Assembly (NCBI GenBank): GCA_049602155.1
Contig: JBMYRH010000014.1
Span: forward strand, 108,145-172,144
Direction: 5' to 3'
DNA from: JBMYRH01 sp049602155
Lineage (GTDB): Bacteria > Myxococcota_A > UBA9042 > PHBI01 > JBMYRH01
DNA length: 64,000 nucleotides
Shown: piece after piece, positions 43,364-51,932 of the stretch
Numbering within the stretch: the first letter of the stretch is position 1
How the letters are laid out: every line of letters begins with the position of its first letter
The notes under the pieces: model-generated
Seen by the model: the letters and a program-made list of their open reading frames with translations, nothing else
Databases searched by the model: none
Told to the model about the DNA's origin: nothing
Program-made: the position numbers and the translations under genes

Positions 43364-43485
43364 TGGAGCACTCCATTGAGGTGTCAGCTGGCGGCTTCGC
43401 TCAACCGTGATACTATCGCTCTATTCGAGAGACGCGCAACGGCGCATCTTTTCCTTCACGACGACGATTCGGCCGCCGACCCACT

Positions 43486-44808
43486 TTGGATCCAATTACT
43501 CGCGAAGCGCTCGCAATCGCGCTTCTAGTCATCATCTCCGCGCTATTTAGCGGCATGGAGACCGCGCTTGTCAGCCTGTCTGAGGTCAAGCTGCGTGATC
43601 GTCGTGACAGTGGCGAGAAGCTCCCAATGCTCTTGGGGCGCTGGCTTGATGAGCCCAACGAAGTCCTCGCGATGCTGCTCATCGGTAACAACCTGGTGAA
43701 CATCACGGCGAGTGCGTTGGCGACACACCTCACTGAGATGGTCTTACGGGACAGTGCCTACGCGGGTTGGGGGATCCCGATCGCGGTCGGCGTGATGACG
43801 CTCGTGATCCTGATCTTTGGTGAGGTCGCCCCCAAGACGTACGCGAAACATCACCCCGAGCGATACGCGCGGTTGTTGCCGGCCTTGAGCGTGGCCCACT
43901 GGGTCTTCCGGCCCTTCGTGATCGTGCTCGTCGCCCTCACGCGGGGCGTGCTTCAGAGCATGGGGAGCGACATGGACAGCGAGCGCGCAGTGGTCACCGA
44001 GGAGGACATCGAGGAGATGGTCCGCGTCGGTCAACGCGAGGGCTCCATCGACGAACAAGCGACGCGGTTGCTGACTGGAGTGCTGGAGCTCGATGAGAAG
44101 GTCGCGCGGGAGATCATGGTGCCGCGCTCCGAGGTGCACGCCATCCGCAAAGACGCCCCGATGGAGGAGGTGATCACGCAGATCACCGAGAGCGGCCGCT
44201 CCCGTTACCCCGTCTATGGAGACACGGTGGATGACGTGGTCGGGGTCGTCTACACGAAGGACATCCTCGGGGCGGCGATTCGCCACGGCGCCGATAAGGT
44301 CAGCCTCGTTGAGATCATGCGGACGCCCCTGGTGTATCCAGAGAACATCGGCGTCGAGGACCTCTTGGTCGAGATGAAGCGCAACCGAGTCCATATGGCG
44401 ATCATCGCCTCTGAGTATGGTGGTGTAGCGGGTATCGTGACCTTGGAGGACATCGTCGAGGAGGTCTTCGGGGACATCTACGACGAGCATGACGTCGAGA
44501 AGGAGCCCCTCCGGGCCGTGGGTGAGTCCAGCTGGCTCGTCGAGGGCGTCGTGACGCTCAGTGACTTAGAGGACGAGCTTGGGATCGATCTCGACGACGA
44601 CGAAGAAGACTATGAGACCGTGGCGGGCCTCCTGATGAAGGTCGCGGGCCGTGTGCCTACCGCGGGGTTCACGCATGTGACACGCGGCGTGCACTTCGAG
44701 GTGTTGCGCTCTGACGCGACACGGCTGCTGGAGGTCGCTGTGCATCGGCAAGACCCCACCGATGAGGACGGAGTAGCCGAGCTTGAGGAGTCGACAGATG
44801 CAGAGTGA
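43486..44808 (+). CDS. CorC/HlyC-family membrane protein (CNNM-CBS type)
   Basis: The 440-residue protein has an N-terminal DUF21/CNNM membrane domain with three to four helices (LAIALLVIISALFSGMETALVSLSEVKL; LLIGNNLVNITASALAT; EVAPKTYAKHHPERYA). Two CBS domains follow (about 205-335, VPRSEVHAI, VYTKDIL, MAIIASEYGGVAGIVTLEDIVEEVFGDI), then a C-terminal CorC_HlyC domain. Members are linked to magnesium or cobalt efflux. The only upstream start giving the first helix is TTG 43486, with no obvious Shine-Dalgarno, so the N-terminus could begin elsewhere. Confidence 0.92.
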   Translation: MDPITREALAIALLVIISALFSGMETALVSLSEVKLRDRRDSGEKLPMLLGRWLDEPNEVLAMLLIGNNLVNITASALATHLTEMVLRDSAYAGWGIPIAVGVMTLVILIFGEVAPKTYAKHHPERYARLLPALSVAHWVFRPFVIVLVALTRGVLQSMGSDMDSERAVVTEEDIEEMVRVGQREGSIDEQATRLLTGVLELDEKVAREIMVPRSEVHAIRKDAPMEEVITQITESGRSRYPVYGDTVDDVVGVVYTKDILGAAIRHGADKVSLVEIMRTPLVYPENIGVEDLLVEMKRNRVHMAIIASEYGGVAGIVTLEDIVEEVFGDIYDEHDVEKEPLRAVGESSWLVEGVVTLSDLEDELGIDLDDDEEDYETVAGLLMKVAGRVPTAGFTHVTRGVHFEVLRSDATRLLEVAVHRQDPTDEDGVAELEESTDAE

Positions 44809-44817
44809 ACGCGCGCG

Positions 44818-44847
44818 TTGACCACGTCCTCACCCGATCGGTACACT
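44818..44847 (+). promoter_or_regulatory. Candidate sigma70-type promoter
   Basis: TTGACC (44818-44823) and TACACT (44842-44847), 18 bases apart, match the housekeeping -35 and -10 boxes at five of six and four of six positions. It precedes the coiled-coil membrane protein gene (ATG 44915) by a leader of about 60 bases. Confidence 0.4.
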
Positions 44848-44914
44848 CGCCGGTGCTCGGCTCGGGCGGCCCCACTTGGAATAGAGCATCGCTGCCTTGC
44901 TTTTAAGGGAAGAC

Positions 44915-45814
44915 ATGTCGGAAACACCCCAGGATAAGACGCCAGATGAGCTGACCGGTGAGGAAGGCGAGTCGACCTCCAAGATGGCGACGCTCGACGC
45001 AGATGCCCTCGCGGCGCAGGCGGCGTCTTCTTCAGACGCGCTCGATCTGGATGACGGCTTGGTCACCTCGGCCCCGACTGGGGACGCGATGGGGAGCTTG
45101 CTCTCCGACTTGCTTGAGGAGGCGAAGAAGGAGGTTGAGCGCGAGCGCGCCAGTCTAAAGCAGACCGTGCAAGACAGGCAGACCTCTGAGAAAGAGGCCC
45201 AGCAGCGCGAGGAAGCGCAACGCCGCGAAGCGCTCCAGGAGCAGCTCCGTGAGGAGACCCGCCGTCGTAATGAGGCGCTCATTCGACGTGAACAAGAAGA
45301 GGCCGCTGAGCGAAAGGCTCAGGAGGCCGTCGAGCGCAAGGCGCGCGCCGCTGAAGCGAAGGCACGCCGGGACGCCGCGCCTCCGCCGCCCAAGCCCAAG
45401 TCCAAGGCGGGCCTCTTCGCGGTCGCCGCGATTGTGCTCCTTGGTGGTGGCGGTGGAGCGGCGTATCTGATGCAGCCCCCGCCCGCCGAGATGAAGCTCG
45501 GTGACATTGAGTCTCGCATCGACAACAAGGTCGTGGAGGCGCGGAAGGCTTACGCCGAAGAGCAGAAGGAGAAGGCCCGGCTCGACGCTGAGCGTAAGGC
45601 CGCTGAGGCGAAAGCTGAGGCGCGCATTGCGGCGGAACGCAAGGCCAAGGAAGACGCTGCGCGGGCGAAGGCAGAGGCCGAAGAGAAGGCCGCGGCCGCC
45701 AAGGCCGGCAAAGGCAAGAAGGCGTCGGCGTCCAAGCGGAGCAAGCGCTCCTCAAAGAAGAGCAAGCGTCGCAGGGGCAAGAAGCTCAAGCTGAAGACGA
45801 AGAACATCTTCTAG
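44915..45814 (+). CDS. Coiled-coil single-pass membrane protein with basic tail
   Basis: The 299-residue protein has an acidic Ser/Thr/Asp N-terminus, a long charged coiled coil (about 70-150, repeated EAQRRE/ERKAQE), a Pro/Lys patch, one membrane helix (about 163-185, GLFAVAAIVLLGGGGGAAYLM), a second Ala/Lys/Glu coiled coil (about 195-265) and a Lys/Arg/Ser-rich tail of about 35 residues. The layout resembles TonB/TolA-like linkers but no TonB C-terminal fold is present. The ATG at 44915 has AAGGGA upstream and is preferred over a TTG at 44897. Its stop overlaps the convergent hslU stop by four bases. Function unknown. Confidence 0.72.
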   Translation: MSETPQDKTPDELTGEEGESTSKMATLDADALAAQAASSSDALDLDDGLVTSAPTGDAMGSLLSDLLEEAKKEVERERASLKQTVQDRQTSEKEAQQREEAQRREALQEQLREETRRRNEALIRREQEEAAERKAQEAVERKARAAEAKARRDAAPPPPKPKSKAGLFAVAAIVLLGGGGGAAYLMQPPPAEMKLGDIESRIDNKVVEARKAYAEEQKEKARLDAERKAAEAKAEARIAAERKAKEDAARAKAEAEEKAAAAKAGKGKKASASKRSKRSSKKSKRRRGKKLKLKTKNIF

Positions 45815-47142
45815 AGGATGTAGCGCTCCAGATCGGGGTCTTGCAGGATGTCGGTCAGCACGCGGTTGACGAAGGCTGCGTCGACGTTGAGGTGTGCTCC
45901 GTCCATGTCTGGGGCTTGGAAGCTCAGCTCCTCCAGCAGCTTCTCCATCACCGTGTGGAGTCGTCGAGCGCCGATGTTCTCTTGGCGCTCGTTGACGTCG
46001 AAGGCGATCTGCGCGATCTGCTCGATGCCATCTTGAGTGAACTCTAGGGTGAGGCCTTCTGTCCCGAGCAGGGCCACGTACTGCTTGGTGAGCGCGTTCT
46101 CAGGCTCATTCAAGATGCGGACGAAGTCGTCCCGGGTCAGGCTCTCGAGCTCGACCCGGATAGGGAAGCGCCCTTGGAGCTCGGGGATCATGTCGCTGAC
46201 CTGGCTCACGTGGAACGCACCGGCTGCGATGAAGAGGATGTGATCCGTCTTCACCATCCCGTGCTTGGTGTTCACTGTGGAGCCCTCCACGATCGGGAGG
46301 AGGTCGCGCTGCACACCCTCACGGCTGACGTCAGGGCCGTGGTTTGAGGCCTGGCGGCCCGCGACTTTGTCGATCTCGTCGAGGAAGATGATGCCGTTCT
46401 GTTGGGCGCGATTGAGCGCTTCACTCTTCACGGTGTCTTGGTCGACGAGGCGCTGCCCCTCCTCTTGGACCAAGATCTCCATGGCGTCACCGACCTTTAA
46501 TCGGCGCGTCTTGGTCTTCTTCGGGAAGAGGTGGCCGAGGCTGTCTTTGAGGTTAATCCCCATCTCCTCCATCCCCGACCCGTTGAAGACCTCCATCATC
46601 GGCATCTTGCTCTCAGTGACCTGGAGCTCGACCTCTTTGTCGTCCATGTACCCTTCACGCAAGAGCTTGCGCAGCTTGTCGCGGGTGGTGGAGGAGCTCT
46701 CAGCCTGCTCCTCATAGGAGGCCTTCTTGCCGGGCAAGAGCAGCTCAAGCATCCGCTCCTCGGCCGCCTCACGTGCGGCCTCTTGGACCCGCTCGAGCTC
46801 CTCCTCTTGGACGAGCTTGATCGCGACCTCGACGAGGTCTCGGATCATCGACTCAACGTCCCGACCGACGTAGCCAACCTCTGTGAATTTCGAGGCCTCC
46901 ACCTTGATGAACGGGGCCCTGGCGAGCTTGGCCAGGCGCCTCGCTATCTCGGTCTTACCGACTCCGGTGGGGCCGATCATCACGATGTTCTTGGGCGTGA
47001 TCTCGTCCTTGAGGGGGCCCGTGACTTGCTGGCGCCGCCATCGGTTGCGGAGCGCGATGGCCACCGAGCGCTTCGCGCTGCCCTGGCCGACGATATAACG
47101 ATCCAGCTCGCTGACGAGCTGCTTAGGGGTCTGATCGCTCAC
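45811..47142 (-). CDS. hslU: ATP-dependent protease ATPase subunit HslU
   Basis: At 443 residues this is exactly the usual HslU length. It has Walker A MIGPTGVGKTEIARRLA, the pore loop in the FTEVGYVGRD segment, an I-domain (about 110-245) rich in charged residues, Walker B IIFLDEIDKVA, the sensor IARP-like FHVSQVSDMIPELQGRFPIRVEL and the C-terminal tail DLERYIL that inserts into HslV. It unfolds substrates for the HslV peptidase. GTG 47142 overlaps the hslV stop (GTGA), so synthesis is coupled. The first residues SDQTPKQLVSELDRYIVGQ are the normal start, supporting this codon over an upstream frame to 47193. Confidence 0.97.
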   Translation of the reverse strand: MSDQTPKQLVSELDRYIVGQGSAKRSVAIALRNRWRRQQVTGPLKDEITPKNIVMIGPTGVGKTEIARRLAKLARAPFIKVEASKFTEVGYVGRDVESMIRDLVEVAIKLVQEEELERVQEAAREAAEERMLELLLPGKKASYEEQAESSSTTRDKLRKLLREGYMDDKEVELQVTESKMPMMEVFNGSGMEEMGINLKDSLGHLFPKKTKTRRLKVGDAMEILVQEEGQRLVDQDTVKSEALNRAQQNGIIFLDEIDKVAGRQASNHGPDVSREGVQRDLLPIVEGSTVNTKHGMVKTDHILFIAAGAFHVSQVSDMIPELQGRFPIRVELESLTRDDFVRILNEPENALTKQYVALLGTEGLTLEFTQDGIEQIAQIAFDVNERQENIGARRLHTVMEKLLEELSFQAPDMDGAHLNVDAAFVNRVLTDILQDPDLERYIL

Positions 47143-47699
47143 TTGGATATCTCCAGAGTCTCCACGGTGAAGTGGTCGTTGGTGTAGATGCATACGTCCG
47201 CAGCCACGCGCATCGCCTCGGTGGCGATCGTCTCTGCGTCGAGGTCGCTGTGGCGCACGAGGGCCAGAGCCGCCGACTCCGCGAACTTGCCGCCCGAGCC
47301 GATGGCAGCGACGCCGTGGTCTGGCTCGATGACGTCTCCCGAGCCGCTGATGACCAGCGTCTCCTCGGTGTTCGCCACGATCAGCAGGGCCTCAAGGCGC
47401 CGAAGCATTCGATCGGTGCGCCAGTCTTTGGCGAGCTCGACGGCGGCTCGGCGGAGGTTGCCGCCGAACTCCTTGAGTTTGCCCTCGAAGCGCTCGAAGA
47501 GCGTGAAGGCGTCCGCTGTCGATCCTGCGAAGCCCGTGATGACAGATCCTTGATGGAGGCGACGGACTTTGCGGGCCGTCCCCTTCATCACGGTGTTGCC
47601 TAGGGTGACCTGTCCGTCGCCGATCACGACCACGTGATCGCCTTTTCGCACAGACAAGATGGTGGTCCCGCGGAAGCCGGGATCAGTGGACGTCGTCAT
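47139..47699 (-). CDS. hslV: ATP-dependent protease peptidase subunit HslV
   Basis: The 186-residue N-terminal nucleophile hydrolase begins with an 11-residue extension before TTILSVRKGDHVVVIGDGQVTLGN, where the first Thr (residue 12) is expected to become the catalytic residue after processing, leaving a mature chain of 175 residues, the usual size. Motifs GKVRRL-like ARKVRRL, GFAGSTADAFTLFERFE and IGSGG.FA are intact. The ATG at 47699 follows GGAG and lies inside the last 17 bases of xerC, giving a coupled xerC-hslV-hslU operon. A propeptide this long differs from the one-Met start of enterobacteria. Confidence 0.95.
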   Translation of the reverse strand: MTTSTDPGFRGTTILSVRKGDHVVVIGDGQVTLGNTVMKGTARKVRRLHQGSVITGFAGSTADAFTLFERFEGKLKEFGGNLRRAAVELAKDWRTDRMLRRLEALLIVANTEETLVISGSGDVIEPDHGVAAIGSGGKFAESAALALVRHSDLDAETIATEAMRVAADVCIYTNDHFTVETLEISK

Positions 47700-48642
47700 G
47701 AGGGGGGGCTCCTTTCTCGATCGCCGCTCTCGGGTGCGCGTCGTCATAGGCGCGGACGAGGCGGTCGATACCGATGTGAGTGTAGATCTGAGTCGTCGAC
47801 AGGCTCGCGTGACCGAGCAGCTCTTGGATGTGCCGCACATCGACCCCACCGTCGAGGAGGTGAGACGCGAAGGCGTGGCGGATCATGTGGGGGTGGACAT
47901 GCTGCCCGGCGGCGGTGCGAAGGAGCTCTCGGTCCAACATGCGCCTGACGCTGCGGTCTGTGAGGCGTCCCCCTCGCTGGTTCAAGAAGAGCGCGCCGTG
48001 GTCCCGGACGTAGCCCCCTTTGCCCAAGAAGACGCCACGCATCGGGATCCAGGCGGCCAGGGCCTCGCAGCAGGCACCGTGAATGGGCACCTGCCGTGTC
48101 TTGCGACCCTTGCCCGTGACGCGGATCCACCCTTGGTCGAGGTCGACCGAGCCGACGTCGCTCCCCACCAGCTCGCTGACGCGGAGGCCTGCAGCGTAGA
48201 GCAGCTGCAAGATCGCGCGGTCGCGGTGAGCCGCGGGCGTCTGAGCGACCGGCCCCTTGAGGAGATCCATCATCGTGTCGATGGGGACCGCCTCGGGCAA
48301 AGGGCGCCCTTGGCGTGGGTTTTGGATGCTGTTCATCGGGGTGTCGTCTCGGAGTCCTTCGCGTACAAGCCATCGGAAAAACGCGCGCAGCGTTGAGAGG
48401 CGACGGCTGATCGTCCTCGCCCCGACCCGCTTGGCCAGATCGGCAACGTAGGCACGCATTCGGAGCGGGTCAACGGCCAGAAGGTCGACCCCCGGGCTGC
48501 GCTCACTCAAGAAGCCCTCGAGGTCGCGGAGGTCGACATCCACCGCCCGCAAGGTGTGCGGGGATGCGTTGCGCACGGTGCGCAGGAAGGTGCCGTAGTC
48601 GAGGCGATGAGAGGTGGGAGTGGGACCGGCCATGGCCCTCAT
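47683..48642 (-). CDS. xerC: Tyrosine recombinase XerC
   Basis: The 319-residue recombinase resolves chromosome dimers with XerD at dif. The N-terminal SAM-like domain (about 15-100) includes TISRRLSTLRAFFRWL. The catalytic domain has the full pentad plus Tyr: Arg in AAGLRVSEL, Lys in GKGRKTRQVP, His-Arg in HMIRHAFASHLL, His in LLGHASLSTTQIYTHI with the nucleophile Tyr. The first gene of the xerC-hslV-hslU cluster, a widespread order. Either ATG 48642 or ATG 48633 could be the start; AGGA precedes the first. It diverges from the J-domain gene with 38 bases between. Confidence 0.95.
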   Translation of the reverse strand: MRAMAGPTPTSHRLDYGTFLRTVRNASPHTLRAVDVDLRDLEGFLSERSPGVDLLAVDPLRMRAYVADLAKRVGARTISRRLSTLRAFFRWLVREGLRDDTPMNSIQNPRQGRPLPEAVPIDTMMDLLKGPVAQTPAAHRDRAILQLLYAAGLRVSELVGSDVGSVDLDQGWIRVTGKGRKTRQVPIHGACCEALAAWIPMRGVFLGKGGYVRDHGALFLNQRGGRLTDRSVRRMLDRELLRTAAGQHVHPHMIRHAFASHLLDGGVDVRHIQELLGHASLSTTQIYTHIGIDRLVRAYDDAHPRAAIEKGAPPHDDVH

Positions 48643-48680
48643 GCTATCCTAAGCGCGCATGACCGCCAGAAGGTGAACCC

Positions 48681-49049
48681 GTGGGGATCTTCGACCGCCT
48701 CAGCCGCCTCGCGAAAGCTGAGGCCAATCATCTCTTCGATTCCGCCAGTGACGCGGCTGACGATCTCTTTACCGGTACGGGCTCCAGCCGCCCGAACCCT
48801 GTGGAGCCTGCCGCAGAGCCTTCAAGCGAGTGGCCCCGGCAGGTTGAAGAGGACTATGCCTCCCTCGAGCTCCCCTTGGGGGCAGATCGAGAGGCGGTCA
48901 AAGACGCCTACCGCCTGATGATGCGGCGCTACCACCCCGACCGCCATCATGACGAGCCAGAGAAGGCTAAGTTGGCGAATGAGCTGACGGTGCGCCTCCG
49001 GCAAAGCTACGAACGCCTCGACGCTTACCTCGCCAAGAAGACCCCCTAG
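48681..49049 (+). CDS. Small J-domain protein
   Basis: The 122-residue protein has an N-terminal amphipathic segment (MGIFDRLSRLAKAEANHLF), a Pro/Ser linker and a C-terminal J domain (about 58-120) with the HPD tripeptide in MMRRYHPDRHHDEP; it is expected to stimulate a DnaK-type ATPase. Placing the J domain at the C-terminus behind an amphipathic helix suggests membrane association. Translation starts at GTG 48681 with GAAGG upstream. No dnaK or grpE is nearby. It may be co-transcribed with argD. Confidence 0.9.
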   Translation: MGIFDRLSRLAKAEANHLFDSASDAADDLFTGTGSSRPNPVEPAAEPSSEWPRQVEEDYASLELPLGADREAVKDAYRLMMRRYHPDRHHDEPEKAKLANELTVRLRQSYERLDAYLAKKTP

Positions 49050-49104
49050 ATATCGTCGCTCTCGGTGGGTGAATTCCCCCGCCACTCCTGCTAGGGTCAG
49101 GTCC

Positions 49105-50343
49105 ATGGAGACACTCTTCCCAGACCTGTCGACCGACGCAGTGCTCAGCCGCGCTCGCGCTCACTACACCGCCAACTACCGGCAGCAGCCCTTTGTGCTC
49201 GTCCGTGGTGAAGGGCCGTGGGTTTGGGATCGGGATGGCAACCGCTACTTGGACTTCATCGCCGGCATCGCGGTCAGCTCTTTGGGGCATGCGCACCCGG
49301 CCTTGGTCAAGGCGATCCGCGAGCAGGCAGACGCCCTGATCCACACCTCAGGGCTGTATCATAATGAGCCCGCAGTCGCGGTCATGGACATGCTGACCGA
49401 GCTGAGCTTCGCGGACCGGGTCTTCTTCGGAAACAGCGGGGCGGAGGCCAACGAGGCGGCGCTGAAGATCTGTCGCCGCTACTGGACGATGGTCAAAGAG
49501 CGCCCAGAGAAGACGCAGGTGCTCGCCTTCGAGAAGAGCTTCCATGGCCGCACGTTCGCTACCCTCACGGCCACCGGTCAGCCGAAGTATCACAAAGGGT
49601 TTGAGCCACTCCTGCCTGGCTTCCATTATGCCCCATTCGGTGACCTCGACGCTGTGAAAGCAAAGCTGGAGGCCGCCAACGGTGCCATCGGCACGGTCAT
49701 CATTGAGCCCGTCCAATGTGAGGGCGGCCTGAACGTCCCAGACGACGCGTACCTCAAAGGGATCCGCGCGCTCTGTGACGCCCACGAGGCGCTGCTCATC
49801 TTTGATGAGGTCCAGACAGGGGTCGGCCGCACAGGCGAGTGGTTCTGCCACCAAATCTCGGGGGTCACGCCAGACGTCATGACCCTCGCCAAGGGCCTCG
49901 GCGGCGGCGTGCCAGTGGGCGCGATGTGCTGCACCGAGGAGGTCGGTCAGGGCTTCGTGCCCGGGGCCCACGCGTCGACCTTCGGGGGCAACCCCTTGGC
50001 GACCCGCGCGGCCCTCGCGGTCTTGACCACGATCCGCGATGACGGGCTCCTCGACCACGTGTATGAGACCGGTGAGATGTTGGCCAAAGGGCTGAAGCAC
50101 CTGATCAGCGCACACCCCGAGCGGTGTGTGGAGGCGCGCGGGCACGGCTTGCTCCGCGGACTTGAGTTAACCGGCGACGATCCTCAGCTCTTGGGCCGAA
50201 TTGTGGCCTATTGTCGTGATCGGGGACTGCTCATTAACGGCATCGCTGGTAAGGTGTTACGGATGACGCCCCCACTGATCATCGAGCGCGGCCATGTTCG
50301 CTTCGCTCTAGACGTCCTGGATGAAGCCCTTGGCACCGCGTAA
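49105..50343 (+). CDS. argD: Class-III aminotransferase, acetylornithine aminotransferase type
   Basis: The 412-residue PLP enzyme has the family layout: WDRDGNRYLDFIAGIAVSSLGHAHP near the start, the phosphate-binding FFGNSGAEANEAALK, FEKSFHGRTFATLTATGQ, IEPVQCEGGLNVP, LIFDEVQTGVGRTGEWF (PLP-ring Asp), and the Schiff-base Lys in TLAKGLGGG, then TFGGNPLATRAAL. It most resembles ArgD (N-acetylornithine to glutamate semialdehyde in arginine synthesis); related 4-aminobutyrate or succinylornithine enzymes cannot be ruled out. The ATG at 49105 is chosen over GTG 49069, which adds a basic stretch absent from the family. No other arg gene is in the window. Confidence 0.87.
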   Translation: METLFPDLSTDAVLSRARAHYTANYRQQPFVLVRGEGPWVWDRDGNRYLDFIAGIAVSSLGHAHPALVKAIREQADALIHTSGLYHNEPAVAVMDMLTELSFADRVFFGNSGAEANEAALKICRRYWTMVKERPEKTQVLAFEKSFHGRTFATLTATGQPKYHKGFEPLLPGFHYAPFGDLDAVKAKLEAANGAIGTVIIEPVQCEGGLNVPDDAYLKGIRALCDAHEALLIFDEVQTGVGRTGEWFCHQISGVTPDVMTLAKGLGGGVPVGAMCCTEEVGQGFVPGAHASTFGGNPLATRAALAVLTTIRDDGLLDHVYETGEMLAKGLKHLISAHPERCVEARGHGLLRGLELTGDDPQLLGRIVAYCRDRGLLINGIAGKVLRMTPPLIIERGHVRFALDVLDEALGTA

Positions 50344-50401
50344 ACACACCAACATTGAGGCGCCCGCGCCCGCTGTGAAGCAGCCCCAGGAGGCGGTCAC
50401 C

Positions 50402-51232
50402 ATGACCACTCCGCAGGAGGTCTTCTTGGGTGTGTTGACCCCGGCGCTGAGTGACCTCGCGGTCTTGACGCGTGTCGACGTCATCATGGAAGAGGATCGC
50501 CGCAGCCAAGCTGAGGTGAGCGGCCGCTGGGAGCACTTGGCTCCGGTGGTGAAGGCCTTCTATGACCGCATGGGCCAAGAGCCGGCGGCGCCAGCAAGCC
50601 TTGAGCCAGCAGCGCTGCCCATTCACGACTCAGGGCCCCCTGATGTGCCCCTACCCCCTGATCCAGGGGAGCTCTCCTTGAGCGCCGAGGAGGAACCCGT
50701 GACGCATGACGCCACTGAGGATGAGACAGAGGAAGAGCTCGAAGACGACGGAGAAGAGGACTCAGCCGGGGTCCTCGCGGGGCCTGGTCGAGTCGACTCC
50801 GAATCGCATGAGCGTCTTCAGACTGAGGGCGCCGGAGACGGATTGAATGAGGCGGCTCGTATGCTCTACGACGACGTCTTGTGGCTCTTCAGTATCAACG
50901 ACGGGGAGGGCGCGCTGATCTCCTTAGAGCGCCTCCTGACGATCGGCCAGATCGACGAAGAGGTCGCCGAGTTCCTCGACCTCAATGGCGACAGGCTGCT
51001 CGGTCTGTACGAAGGCTATATCGGCCCCTTTAATAAGGTCGTCTTCCGAGGCGACACGACACCCGAATCGATGCCTGAGGGGTACCTCTCCCGGGGGGAG
51101 TTCGACCGGCTCTACGCCATGGTCGATGGGCAGCGCACCATCGGTGACCTGATCGACGCCAGCGCGCGAACGCCGCTGGAGACGTGCGCCTCGATTGAGC
51201 AGTTGCACCGGGCGCGTTTGCTCGCGCTTTGA
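50402..51232 (+). CDS. Uncharacterised protein with acidic linker and terminal winged-helix-like region
   Basis: The 276-residue protein has an N-terminal helix pair (about 1-65, VFLGVLTPALSDLAVLTRV), an acidic Pro/Glu/Asp linker (about 70-140), and a C-terminal region ending in an MVDGQRTIGDLIDASARTPLETCASIEQLHRARLLAL segment (given here in pieces: VDGQRTIGDLID, then CASIEQLHRARLLAL), like the small winged-helix end of PatA/DUF4388-type proteins. That similarity is weak. ATG 50402 has AGGAGG eight bases upstream and is chosen over ATG 50321 inside argD. It follows argD by 58 bases and converges on coaE. I do not recognise its function. Confidence 0.65.
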   Translation: MTTPQEVFLGVLTPALSDLAVLTRVDVIMEEDRRSQAEVSGRWEHLAPVVKAFYDRMGQEPAAPASLEPAALPIHDSGPPDVPLPPDPGELSLSAEEEPVTHDATEDETEEELEDDGEEDSAGVLAGPGRVDSESHERLQTEGAGDGLNEAARMLYDDVLWLFSINDGEGALISLERLLTIGQIDEEVAEFLDLNGDRLLGLYEGYIGPFNKVVFRGDTTPESMPEGYLSRGEFDRLYAMVDGQRTIGDLIDASARTPLETCASIEQLHRARLLAL

Positions 51233-51236
51233 GGCG

Positions 51237-51857
51237 CTAGCTCACGTAGCGCGAGGCCAGCGCTGTGATCAGCTGATCCGTCGCCTCTATCAACGCCTCT
51301 AGTGAGCCATCGTTGCGCAACACGATGTCGGCGCGGGCCTCCCGCGTGGCGTTGTCTGTCTGCGCTGCGAGTCGTTGACGCGCTTCGGGTTCAGTCAGGC
51401 CATCCCGGGCCATGACGCGGCTGACCTGAGTCTCGGGATCACAGAGCACTACGATCAGCTGACTGAGGTGAGGGGCGAGGTTGTGCTCCACGATCAGCGC
51501 GGCCTCATAGATCGCCCATCGGTGACCATCATCAGCGAGCGCTTGGGCATGTTCACCGACGCGCGTCATGATGGCTGGGTGGGTGATCGCATTCAGCGCG
51601 GCCAACTCTCGCGGGTCGGCGAACACGATCGCGCCGAGTCCCTTTCGATCCAACGTCCCATCCGCCTGGATGACCTGAGGGCCAAAGCGCGCCGCGATAG
51701 CATTCAGTGCATCTTCGCCGGGTTCGACGACCTCACGGGCGACTTGATCCGCATCGATCACTGGGACACCGGCTGCCCGCAGCTGCGTCGCCACCGTGCT
51801 TTTACCCGACGCGATGCCCCCGGTAAGGCCGATCAAAGTTAGGGCTGGTGTGCTCAT
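51237..51857 (-). CDS. coaE: Dephospho-CoA kinase
   Basis: The 206-residue kinase adds the 3' phosphate of coenzyme A, the last step of CoA synthesis. It has the P-loop GLTGGIASGKSTVA, the substrate-binding DADQVAREVVEPG, HPAI in the CoA region, LIVEHNLAPHL replacing the usual PLLFE segment (the Glu is kept), and RxxxQ..... of the lid (EARQRLAAQT). Length and motifs fit the family. It starts at ATG 51857 and ends four bases from the convergent gene at 51232. Confidence 0.95.
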   Translation of the reverse strand: MSTPALTLIGLTGGIASGKSTVATQLRAAGVPVIDADQVAREVVEPGEDALNAIAARFGPQVIQADGTLDRKGLGAIVFADPRELAALNAITHPAIMTRVGEHAQALADDGHRWAIYEAALIVEHNLAPHLSQLIVVLCDPETQVSRVMARDGLTEPEARQRLAAQTDNATREARADIVLRNDGSLEALIEATDQLITALASRYVS

Positions 51858-51932
51858 ACGAGCAGGCTGGCATACGTGCCCTCGTCCCGCCAGCGTTGCA
51901 GACAGTTGGATGTGGGTGGTAAGGGTCGCCGA

